Source: Deltaproteobacteria bacterium
GTDB taxonomy: Bacteria > Desulfobacterota > Syntrophia > Syntrophales > UBA2210
Direction of reading: 5' to 3'
DNA length: 7,020 nucleotides
Assembly: GCA_016935935.1 (NCBI GenBank)
Contig: JAFGPZ010000077.1
Span: 1-7,020 of the forward strand
The position numbers and the translations under genes were made by a program. Positions 1 through 5,040 of this stretch are shown here, one piece after another; positions within the stretch are counted from its first letter, which is position 1, and each line of letters starts with the position of its first letter. The notes under the pieces were generated by a model. It saw nothing but the letters and a program-made list of their open reading frames with translations. It made no database searches and was not told the origin of the DNA.

Positions 1-287
1 CCGAACAGGAAGAGACTGTTATTCGATGGAGAGAGAAAGGTCAGGGGATTCATGGAAATACCCATTTTTGATGGGTTCAACAGTATCGTCAAAGCATAGA
101 AGACAATATTTGTGTAGATTATGATTTTTATCATATCCTGTGGATTACTGAGGATACGCGTGGGGAGGCTCTTTTTCCATCTCGAGCCGGGAGTAGAAAT
201 GCCGCAGTAGGGGCATGTTTCTTCGTAGGAACTTATAAGTTTCCTGCAACTTGGGCAAAGCATCGATTTCTTTTCAGAGTAAGACAT
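1..287 (-). CDS. Rhomboid-family intramembrane serine protease with N-terminal zinc ribbon (partial, 3' end outside window)
   Basis: Ninety-five N-terminal codons of a membrane protein are visible; the rest lies beyond the left edge. Residues 11-28 form a small zinc ribbon, CPSC (C11, C14) and CPYC (C25, C28). A basic linker follows, then a first transmembrane helix at about 53-71 and the segment MNPLTFLSPSNNSLFLF. That last segment, just after the first helix, is characteristic of zinc-ribbon rhomboid proteins I recall from deltaproteobacteria. Rhomboids cut substrate transmembrane helices with a Ser-His dyad; those residues (GxSG and a later His) fall outside the window, so activity cannot be judged. 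The ATG at 287 is 13 nt after the TraB stop, and an AAAGGG ribosome site overlaps that stop. This suggests co-transcription and perhaps translational coupling. The family call rests on the N-terminal signature only. Confidence 0.78.
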   Translation of the reverse strand, partial: MSYSEKKSMLCPSCRKLISSYEETCPYCGISTPGSRWKKSLPTRILSNPQDMIKIIIYTNIVFYALTILLNPSKMGISMNPLTFLSPSNNSLFLF

Positions 288-300
288 TATTATAAACCCT

Positions 301-1458
301 TTACAGATATTTGATCATGAGAGGGATGGCAACAAATGTTCCAATTGCGCTCCCCAGGTTGACGAAGACCACGACCAGGAGGATTCTGGTAACCTTGTTC
401 CGCCAGAAACCGCGGACCGAGGAAATATCTTCCCTCAGTGATATAAAATCCTTCACCTGAGGCTTCCGAACAGATGCCTCTGTGAGGCCCGCGACCCACC
501 CTGCTGCAACCATTGGATTTAAAGACGTGAGGGGGGCCGCCAATATGGAGGCGATGATCGTCAGGGGATGGGCAAGGACAAGGAGCGCACCTGCGCCGGC
601 GAGGACACCGTTTACCATGACCCACCATTTGATCATATTGAGACTTGCCTCGCCACCGGAACGGAAAAATCCGGCAACAATTATCCCGATTATACCAAGT
701 GCAATTCCCCAGGCAATGGTCCGACCCGCTCTGCTCCTGTGAGGTATCTCATTGAGAGAGGCCACATCTATTTTATTCCCCCAATTTGCAAGGATCCCGG
801 GAACGTGGCCGGCGCCCACGACAGCGACAATTCTTGTCCCCGGCGCTTCCGATATGGAATGAGTCAGATAAAGGTCTCTTTCGTCGATCAGCGTTGCCTT
901 GACTTCGGGCATCTTTTCCCCGAAGGTCTTCAGTGCCAGCTCCAGCGCGTCATGTTTCTTCAGATTTTCCACTTCCTCTTCAGTGATGTTATCGTATGAA
1001 AAAATGGAAAGGGGAATTTCAGCAAGGAGCCGCAGTCTGCTCCATAACCGCATTTTACGCCAGGTCCGGCTCAGTGTGGTACGGATATCGCGATCGGCAA
1101 GAACGATTTCCGCACCCTTTTCTTCCGCTTTTGCAATCGCGCGCAGCATCTCCTCGCCAGGCATAATACCGAATTTGTCGGCCAATTTTTTCTGTATAGA
1201 TGCCATGAGAAGTTGCGAAAGGAGCAGCATCGTGCGCCTCTCACGGATTAGTTTAAATATATCCGTTTTCTCCCACGTTGACTTCTGTTTTATCGCATCA
1301 TAGCGCGATTTACACAGCTCAACGCATACGGTATCTGGATTCTCTTCCTCGATAACCCGTTCTGCCAGTTCCGCGCTCTCTCTGGAAACATGAGCGGTGC
1401 CAATTATTGTTACCTCTTTGTCATCAATAGTGAGGCGGTGTATGTTTTCGTTTTCCAT
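301..1458 (-). CDS. traB: TraB/PrgY (TIKI superfamily) membrane protein
   Basis: The product is 385 aa from the ATG at 1458. The N-terminal domain carries the two GxxH signatures of the TraB/TIKI fold: G20-T-A-H23 and G215-A-G-H218 (GAGHVPGI). It also has VELCKSRY at 46-53 and DERD near 192-195. The C-terminal third is hydrophobic, with helices at about 248-265, 279-300, 303-325 and 358-385 and the conserved segment around APLTSLNP and GWVAGLTEA. Enterococcal TraB/PrgY limits sex-pheromone activity and TIKI is a metal-dependent protease. The substrate of bacterial chromosomal members is unknown to me, so a membrane metallopeptidase is an inference. An in-frame TTG at 1491 would add 11 residues, but the ATG at 1458 has a GAG-containing ribosome site and puts the first strand right before GTAHVS. 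It follows the small membrane protein by 66 nt with no terminator seen, and precedes the rhomboid by 13 nt. Confidence 0.88.
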   Translation of the reverse strand: MENENIHRLTIDDKEVTIIGTAHVSRESAELAERVIEEENPDTVCVELCKSRYDAIKQKSTWEKTDIFKLIRERRTMLLLSQLLMASIQKKLADKFGIMPGEEMLRAIAKAEEKGAEIVLADRDIRTTLSRTWRKMRLWSRLRLLAEIPLSIFSYDNITEEEVENLKKHDALELALKTFGEKMPEVKATLIDERDLYLTHSISEAPGTRIVAVVGAGHVPGILANWGNKIDVASLNEIPHRSRAGRTIAWGIALGIIGIIVAGFFRSGGEASLNMIKWWVMVNGVLAGAGALLVLAHPLTIIASILAAPLTSLNPMVAAGWVAGLTEASVRKPQVKDFISLREDISSVRGFWRNKVTRILLVVVFVNLGSAIGTFVAIPLMIKYL

Positions 1459-1524
1459 CAATATCTCTGATTCTAAACACAGATGCTCCAATTAACACCA
1501 TTAATCCTGATTGTATCTGAAACA

Positions 1525-1899
1525 CTACATGAGATAGGCCAGCATAGCGCTGCCAAGGATAAAAGTGAATAAACCAAACAGGCGGGCCGTGCTGTCGTCT
1601 GCCTTTTCAAACCACCATTCAAGAAAAACCTTGATCTGCTGTGACGGAGCGATGAAAAAGCATACTCCCTTTGCAATGGCAACCACTCCCAGAATAAAAC
1701 TGAGCCAAAAGACTTCGCGATAATAAAAGGCGCCCACGACCAGGATAAGGCCAAAGACGAGCGGAAGAAGGGCCAGTAATTTTACGTGTTCTGTATGAAA
1801 GAGTGCCCTGAAATATCTCCTCGTTTTTTCGGTGTAGAGTATCAGGAGCACGCCATAGACAATCCAGGCAATGGCAATGGAATATAAGACTATCTTCAT
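1525..1899 (-). CDS. Small four-helix membrane protein, possible duplicated DUF2065-like hairpin
   Basis: This 124-aa protein has four predicted transmembrane helices at about 4-22, 40-58, 63-83 and 104-122. I do not recognise a named gene. The two halves resemble each other: residues 11-59 and 73-122 each show a helix containing Gly-Val, a short polar amphipathic linker with aromatic and basic residues, then a second helix of the form L-x(3)-G/L-x(2)-G. The second half (FFIAPSQQ, later ARLFGLFTFILG) resembles the short DUF2065 hairpin proteins, which suggests an internal duplication of that unit. That assignment is by eye only. The ATG at 1899 is preceded by GGTGA at 4 nt. It starts 26 nt after lemA ends and is followed 66 nt later by traB, so it probably belongs to the same transcript. 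No catalytic residues stand out. Confidence 0.72.
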   Translation of the reverse strand: MKIVLYSIAIAWIVYGVLLILYTEKTRRYFRALFHTEHVKLLALLPLVFGLILVVGAFYYREVFWLSFILGVVAIAKGVCFFIAPSQQIKVFLEWWFEKADDSTARLFGLFTFILGSAMLAYLM

Positions 1900-1925
1900 A
1901 CTGTCACCGAAACCTTTTTACCCTT

Positions 1926-2501
1926 TTAAAACTTCACTTGAGGTGCAGCCTTCGCCCCTTCAGGCACTTCGAAGAAGGCAGATTTTGAAAAACCGAACAT
2001 ACCTGCCAGCAGGTTTGCGGGGAAGGTCCTTATCTTGATGTTATATGTTCTCACCGCTTCATTGTAGCGCCTTCTTTCCACCGCTATCCTGTTTTCCGTC
2101 CCTGCCAGTTCGTCCTGGAGCCTGATGAAATTCTGGTTCGCCTTCAGGTCGGGGTATCTTTCTACTACGAGGAGAAGTCTGCCCAACGCCCCGGACAGTT
2201 GGTTATTGGCCTCTATCTTATCGGGTATACTTGCTGCCCCTCCCACTTTCGACCGGGCCTCCGTTACATCGATGAAGACCTCCCTTTCATGGGCCGCATA
2301 ACCCTTCACCGTTTCCACAAGATTGGGGATCAGATCATACCGTCTCTGTAACTGGTTTTCCACCTGCGCCCATGAAGCCTTTACCGATTCATCAAGTGTA
2401 ACGAAGCTGTTGTAGGTCCCCTTGAAGAATGAATAAAACGATAATATCACTATGGCTATTACTGCAATTACGATGAGGAGATTTCTTTTCCCCTTTGTCA
2501 T
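1926..2501 (-). CDS. lemA: LemA family membrane protein
   Basis: The product is 191 aa, the usual LemA length. There is one N-terminal transmembrane helix (about 8-25) followed by a long helical bundle expected outside the cytoplasm. The family signatures are all present: NQLQRRYDLIPNLVETVKGY at about 49-68, VTEAR at 79-83, the YPDLKANQNF segment with LQDELAGTENRI after it, then RRRYNEAVRTYN, the IRTFP segment, and a terminal FGF...FFEVPEGA. LemA proteins are widespread, but their biochemical role is not established; they often sit beside TPM-domain genes, as here. The ATG at 2501 has an excellent GGGAGGT Shine-Dalgarno 4 nt upstream, so the start is secure. The gene follows the nucleotidyltransferase-like gene by 38 nt and precedes the small membrane protein by 26 nt, in the middle of the putative envelope operon. 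Confidence 0.95.
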   Translation of the reverse strand: MTKGKRNLLIVIAVIAIVILSFYSFFKGTYNSFVTLDESVKASWAQVENQLQRRYDLIPNLVETVKGYAAHEREVFIDVTEARSKVGGAASIPDKIEANNQLSGALGRLLLVVERYPDLKANQNFIRLQDELAGTENRIAVERRRYNEAVRTYNIKIRTFPANLLAGMFGFSKSAFFEVPEGAKAAPQVKF

Positions 2502-2539
2502 GGCTACCTCCCTGATCTTAAATAATGCCAGAACCGTCG

Positions 2540-3283
2540 CTACTTAATTAAAGTCTCGATGTCCATTTTGTCAACGTACTCCCACAATTTCCTGACCTCC
2601 TTCAGATAGATCTTGAAGGTTTCCTTCATTTCCGCTGACGAATAGTCCTCTTTCCCCTCTTTGATATCGATGCATTTTATAAAAATATTTCCATCAATGG
2701 GAATTTCTTCCGCAACGGCCTGTACTACACTCCTCTTTCTATCGGGAATTACAACGCCCCTGAGGTGCAATATCCCGGAGAAAATCGAGGTGAATGCCGT
2801 TATCGAGGCGCTTATCAACTCTCTCATTCTTTTTTTGTTACCTTCTGTCTGCAGAAAACCCTCCCTCAGGAGAAGCAGTTTCCCCTTTATCTCACGTTCG
2901 CATTGCAGTCTAACGTGATTCGGCGAGAAAGACATATCCTTCAGGACATCATCTCCGTAAACATGTATGTATGTCCGCCTCATATTCAGGAATTCAAGGG
3001 GATACGAATCGAGGGAAGAGTCAATGTAGGCCCGCGTCATGAATAGTGGAACTGCGACGTTCTTTCCCCTCCATCGCGATACCGTCTCCATGGCACTGTC
3101 CAAATGGTCTATGGCCTTTTCAGAGAGAATGATCAGTAAGTTCAGATCCGATTTTCCAGGGGTGTAATCTCCGCCGGCTGCGCTCCCATATAGTATAATC
3201 GATACAAGATCTTCACCGTAAATACTTTTGTAGTCACTTATTATATCGGGGAATATGTCTCTTGGGTCCCTTATTTTTGCCAT
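2540..3283 (-). CDS. Nucleotidyltransferase-fold protein with degenerate active site
   Basis: The product is a 247-aa soluble protein. Residues 28-52 carry the polymerase-beta-type nucleotidyltransferase signature: LYGS at 31-34, then about ten residues, then SDLNLLI at 45-51. In active enzymes this reads GS...D-x-D, the two Asp holding Mg2+. Here D46 is kept but the second position is N48. Further conserved-looking blocks are VAVPLFMTRAYI (77-88) and PLEFLNMRRTYIHVYG (95-110). The C-terminal half is helical and contains IPDRKRSVVQAVAE. I recall a family with this D-x-N form but cannot name a function. It may be a non-catalytic nucleotide-binding or regulatory protein. The ATG at 3283 has a GAGAGG ribosome site directly after the TPM stop (17-nt gap). 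It is the only predicted cytosolic member of this otherwise membrane-bound or exported gene set. Confidence 0.82.
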   Translation of the reverse strand: MAKIRDPRDIFPDIISDYKSIYGEDLVSIILYGSAAGGDYTPGKSDLNLLIILSEKAIDHLDSAMETVSRWRGKNVAVPLFMTRAYIDSSLDSYPLEFLNMRRTYIHVYGDDVLKDMSFSPNHVRLQCEREIKGKLLLLREGFLQTEGNKKRMRELISASITAFTSIFSGILHLRGVVIPDRKRSVVQAVAEEIPIDGNIFIKCIDIKEGKEDYSSAEMKETFKIYLKEVRKLWEYVDKMDIETLIK

Positions 3284-3300
3284 GTCTCGCCTCTCTTTTC

Positions 3301-4065
3301 TTAAAATCCGCGGCCAGCGCCGCCACCACCACTCATACCGCCGCCGAAACCGCCGAACCCGCCGCCGAAACCGCCGAACCCGCTGGAGCTGCCTCCACCC
3401 CTCCCCCCCATCAAGAGCATGATAATGATAAGGGGAAGTATTCTTCGCCCCTGTCTTGTTCCGAGGAGCAGTGACAGGATAATGAAGAAAATGATCAGGG
3501 AAAACAGATTTATTTTTGGAGTTTCCCTTTGTTTTACTTGATTCCCGGGGATTGCAGTTAACGAAACACCAGCGTCTTTGGCAGCTATGGATGAAACTGC
3601 TATTACGGCATTAAAGATTCCGCCGCCGTAATCACCCTTCTTCAATAGAGGCACAACATACTTGTCAAGGATCTCGCCTGACATCCCGTCGGTTAGCGTC
3701 CCTTCAAAACCGTAGCCAACCTCTATTCTTACCCTTCGTTCCTTAAGGGCAAGCAATATAAGGACACCCCTGTCCTCCCCCTTTTTCCCTATACCCCATG
3801 CCTCATAGAGCCTGTTTGCATAATCGGCAGGGTCATTTCCATCAATATCTTTGAGCGTCGCAACAACTACAGCTATCCCGGTCTTATCAAGCACCTCCCG
3901 GGCCACATTCTCTATTGTCTGTTTATATTTCTCAGGTATAACTCCGGCGAAATCATTTATAGCCCCAACTGGTCTGGGAAAGTTATCAGATCCCAGGGAA
4001 TAGAGGGGAAAAATGTTAAGGCCTATGGCAACGAGCAAAACAAGGAAAAGACTTTTTAACTTCAA
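3301..4065 (-). CDS. TPM-domain (YgcG-like) exported protein with Gly-rich tail
   Basis: The product is about 254 aa from a TTG start. It has a cleavable or anchoring signal at about 1-27 (KLKSLFLVLLVAIGL), then a TPM domain at about 32-165. Typical blocks are NDFAGVIP (37-44), YEAWGIGKKGEDRGVLIL (87-104), RRVRIEVGYGFEG (110-122) and LTDGMSGEIL (124-133). One or two transmembrane helices follow at about 187-220, and the tail is glycine/phenylalanine-rich and ends in SGGGGAGRGF, as in the YgcG family. Plant TPM proteins act in photosystem II repair and some have phosphatase activity; the bacterial role is unknown. The TTG at 4065 is preferred because an AAGGA sits 7 nt upstream; a GTG at 4083 would add six residues but has no ribosome site. 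It is the first gene of the leftward operon, with LemA two genes downstream, a common pairing. Confidence 0.9.
   Translation of the reverse strand: MKLKSLFLVLLVAIGLNIFPLYSLGSDNFPRPVGAINDFAGVIPEKYKQTIENVAREVLDKTGIAVVVATLKDIDGNDPADYANRLYEAWGIGKKGEDRGVLILLALKERRVRIEVGYGFEGTLTDGMSGEILDKYVVPLLKKGDYGGGIFNAVIAVSSIAAKDAGVSLTAIPGNQVKQRETPKINLFSLIIFFIILSLLLGTRQGRRILPLIIIMLLMGGRGGGSSSGFGGFGGGFGGFGGGMSGGGGAGRGF
3341..3382. repeat. Two perfect tandem copies of a 21-nt unit in the TPM gene
   Basis: Positions 3341-3361 and 3362-3382 are identical 21-nt units that start CCGCCGAAACC on the plus strand. On the coding (minus) strand they encode two copies of a seven-residue Gly/Phe unit, giving FGGFGGGFGGFGGG in the C-terminal tail. 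The length is a multiple of three, so copy-number change by slippage would lengthen or shorten the tail without breaking the frame. Confidence 0.92.
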
Positions 4066-4072
4066 TTTGTTA

Positions 4073-4077
4073 TCCTT
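4073..4077 (-). promoter_or_regulatory. Ribosome binding site fixing the TTG start of the TPM gene
   Basis: AAGGA on the minus strand lies 7 nt before the TTG at 4065. It falls within the reading frame if translation began at the GTG at 4083, which itself has no Shine-Dalgarno. This favours the internal TTG as the real start. Confidence 0.65.
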
Positions 4078-4123
4078 CTGCACAAACAGGGTAAAAACTT
4101 TTTCGACTCCCGCATTCTCTCAA

Positions 4124-4153
4124 CGTATAACATAGAAATTTGAGAACTGGCAA
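4124..4153 (-). promoter_or_regulatory. Candidate sigma70 promoter for the leftward TPM-lemA-traB operon
   Basis: On the minus strand, TTGCCA (4148-4153, one mismatch to TTGACA) is followed after 18 nt by TATACG (4124-4129, four of six to TATAAT). Transcription would start near 4117, giving a leader of about 50 nt before the TTG at 4065. It is the only reasonable leftward candidate I see in the 146-nt divergent gap. The match is moderate and unproven. Confidence 0.4.
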
Positions 4154-4163
4154 ACATTTAAAC

Positions 4164-4192
4164 TTGACATGCCATTAAATCTGATATATCTA
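4164..4192 (+). promoter_or_regulatory. Sigma70 promoter for rpsT
   Basis: A perfect TTGACA -35 box lies at 4164-4169. The -10 is either TATATC (4185-4190, 15-nt spacer) or TATCTA (4187-4192, 17-nt spacer), in an AT-rich stretch. A start near 4197-4199 gives a short leader of about 30 nt that holds little beyond the ribosome site. The -35 boxes of this and the leftward promoter are back to back, 10 nt apart. Confidence 0.62.
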
Positions 4193-4216
4193 CTCACACC
4201 TTAATAACTACTTGTG

Positions 4217-4221
4217 GGAGG
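4217..4221 (+). promoter_or_regulatory. Ribosome binding site fixing the TTG start of rpsT
   Basis: GGAGG lies 8 nt before the TTG at 4230. An in-frame TTG at 4212 lies upstream of this site and would put the Shine-Dalgarno inside the coding region. S20 proteins begin with the ATHKSAEKR-type N-terminus, so 4230 is the start. Confidence 0.85.
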
Positions 4222-4229
4222 AATATTTT

Positions 4230-4499
4230 TTGGCAACACACAAATCTGCAGAGAAAAGGATGCGGCAAAACGAAAAGAGAAGAATGCGCAACGTATCTAT
4301 AAAGACCCGTGTAAAAACGAGTATCAAAGAGGTGTTGAGTGCCGTGGAGCAAAAGGATCAGGAAAAGTCCGGCAAAGCTCTCATGTCGGCCACAAAGATA
4401 ATCGACTCGGCAGCTTCAAAGGGAGTCCTACATAAGAACAACGCGGCCAGGAAAATATCAAGACTGACAAAGAAGGTAAATATCCTCTCGGTTAATTGA
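4230..4499 (+). CDS. rpsT: 30S ribosomal protein S20
   Basis: The product is 89 aa, close to the usual 87 of S20. It starts with ATHKSAEKRMRQNEKRR after the initiator and carries the hallmark KGVLHKNNAARKISRLTKK near the C-terminus. The protein is very basic and would fold as the three-helix bundle that binds 16S rRNA in the small-subunit body. Translation starts at TTG with a strong GGAGG 8 nt upstream. E. coli rpsT also uses UUG, which there contributes to weak initiation and autoregulation, so the rare start may be functional here too. The gene has its own promoter, is divergent from the TPM operon and converges on lptE with only 6 nt between stops. In several deltaproteobacterial genomes rpsT lies near leuS-lptE-holA, as far as I recall; here the neighbourhood is kept but holA is missing and the orientation is convergent. 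Confidence 0.97.
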   Translation: MATHKSAEKRMRQNEKRRMRNVSIKTRVKTSIKEVLSAVEQKDQEKSGKALMSATKIIDSAASKGVLHKNNAARKISRLTKKVNILSVN

Positions 4500-4505
4500 T
4501 TCTGT

Positions 4506-5027
4506 TTAAAATCCTGACATAATACTTCTATAGGCTTTTTCTGCCATCTCATCGGAAAGTTTCCTGATGGCAGCTTTTTTGTTCCTCTCGGTTGTGGTGG
4601 TGTTGCTGCTGACCGTGTATACCTCCTGACCTGTAAAACTTTCACTGGCCCAGATTACATTGCCGGTTTTTATCTCCTCAAAGGAAATCTTCATTATCAT
4701 CGTCACACGATCTTCCTTCGCAACATCGGTCGATGCGTAGGAAACGTGAGATGTGTAGATTCTTGTAACGATGCCCGACAGCACGGCATCGCACAGTTGC
4801 TTACCCGCCGCAATTTTAAATCTGCTCCCTCGACTAATCTGATCGATGAAAGAGTTCCTTACGTAATTTTCGATGTTTGCCTCAGTGGTACTATTCTCAA
4901 AGTTGTCAACAAAGACATCCCGAATGGCCCTGTCTATATGCTCCCCTCCGGGTGAGAAGTGGTACCCGCAGCCGATAAAAAGCAACAAGGGTATCATCAA
5001 CACAAAAAACAGCAAAATCTTTTTCAT
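4506..5027 (-). CDS. lptE: LPS assembly lipoprotein LptE
   Basis: The product is 173 aa, the usual LptE size. It begins MKKILLFFVLMIPLLLFIGC, a lipoprotein signal with the lipidated Cys at residue 20, followed at once by GYHFSPGG, the family's hallmark start of the mature protein. The middle has alternating strands (RIYTSHVSYAS, RVTMIMKISFEEI, NVIWASESFTG) and the C-terminal helix contains RNKKAAIRKLSDEMAEKAY. LptE sits in the outer membrane inside the LptD barrel and is needed to assemble the LPS export channel. The ATG at 5027 has GAGG 8 nt upstream and lies 13 nt after the leuS stop, so it is co-transcribed with leuS, as in many proteobacteria. The 3' end carries the rpsT terminator on the opposite strand. 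No terminator for lptE itself is visible. Position -3 of the lipobox is Phe rather than Leu, a minor oddity. Confidence 0.93.
   Translation of the reverse strand: MKKILLFFVLMIPLLLFIGCGYHFSPGGEHIDRAIRDVFVDNFENSTTEANIENYVRNSFIDQISRGSRFKIAAGKQLCDAVLSGIVTRIYTSHVSYASTDVAKEDRVTMIMKISFEEIKTGNVIWASESFTGQEVYTVSSNTTTTERNKKAAIRKLSDEMAEKAYRSIMSGF
4541..4580 (+). terminator. Intrinsic terminator of rpsT, embedded in the 3' end of lptE
   Basis: CTGCCATC (4541-4548) pairs perfectly with GATGGCAG (4566-4573). Inside the loop GGAA (4554-4557) can pair with TTCC (4561-4564). A C and six T residues follow (4574-4580). It lies 41 nt after the rpsT stop. On the minus strand the hairpin is followed by AAAAAG, not T, so it should work only for rightward transcription. 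The same bases encode part of the conserved LptE C-terminal helix. Confidence 0.75.
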
Positions 5028-5040
5028 TATAAACGCCTCG

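Noticed and set aside
290..628. Minus-strand 112-aa open frame
   Set aside because: It lies out of frame within traB, is rich in Arg/Pro/Cys and matches nothing I recognise.
568..1303. Plus-strand open frames at 568-999 and 899-1303
   Set aside because: They are antisense to the traB gene, have no ribosome site or recognisable domain, and read as shadows of its codon pattern.
1459..1491. Eleven-codon N-terminal extension of traB from TTG at 1491
   Set aside because: The ATG at 1458 has a ribosome site and gives a protein that starts just before the conserved GTAHVS strand.
1459..1524. Possible terminator or promoter between the small membrane protein and traB
   Set aside because: The 66-nt gap is AT-rich but I find no convincing stem with T-run and no clear -35/-10 pair.
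1473..1754. Minus-strand 93-aa open frame
   Set aside because: It is a frame-shifted shadow of the four-helix membrane protein and would overlap most of it.
2661..3046. Plus-strand open frames antisense to the nucleotidyltransferase-like gene
   Set aside because: No Shine-Dalgarno, low-quality composition, and the opposite strand has a coherent protein with good start signal.
3262..3474. Plus-strand 70-aa frame rich in Ala, Thr and Glu-Pro repeats
   Set aside because: Its repeats are only the antisense reading of the Gly/Phe repeat in the TPM gene.
4212..4229. Six-codon N-terminal extension of rpsT
   Set aside because: It would encode the Shine-Dalgarno itself, and S20 begins at the ATHKSAEKR segment.
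4358..4645. Minus-strand 95-aa frame across the rpsT-lptE junction
   Set aside because: It overlaps two well-supported genes out of frame and has no start signal or domain.
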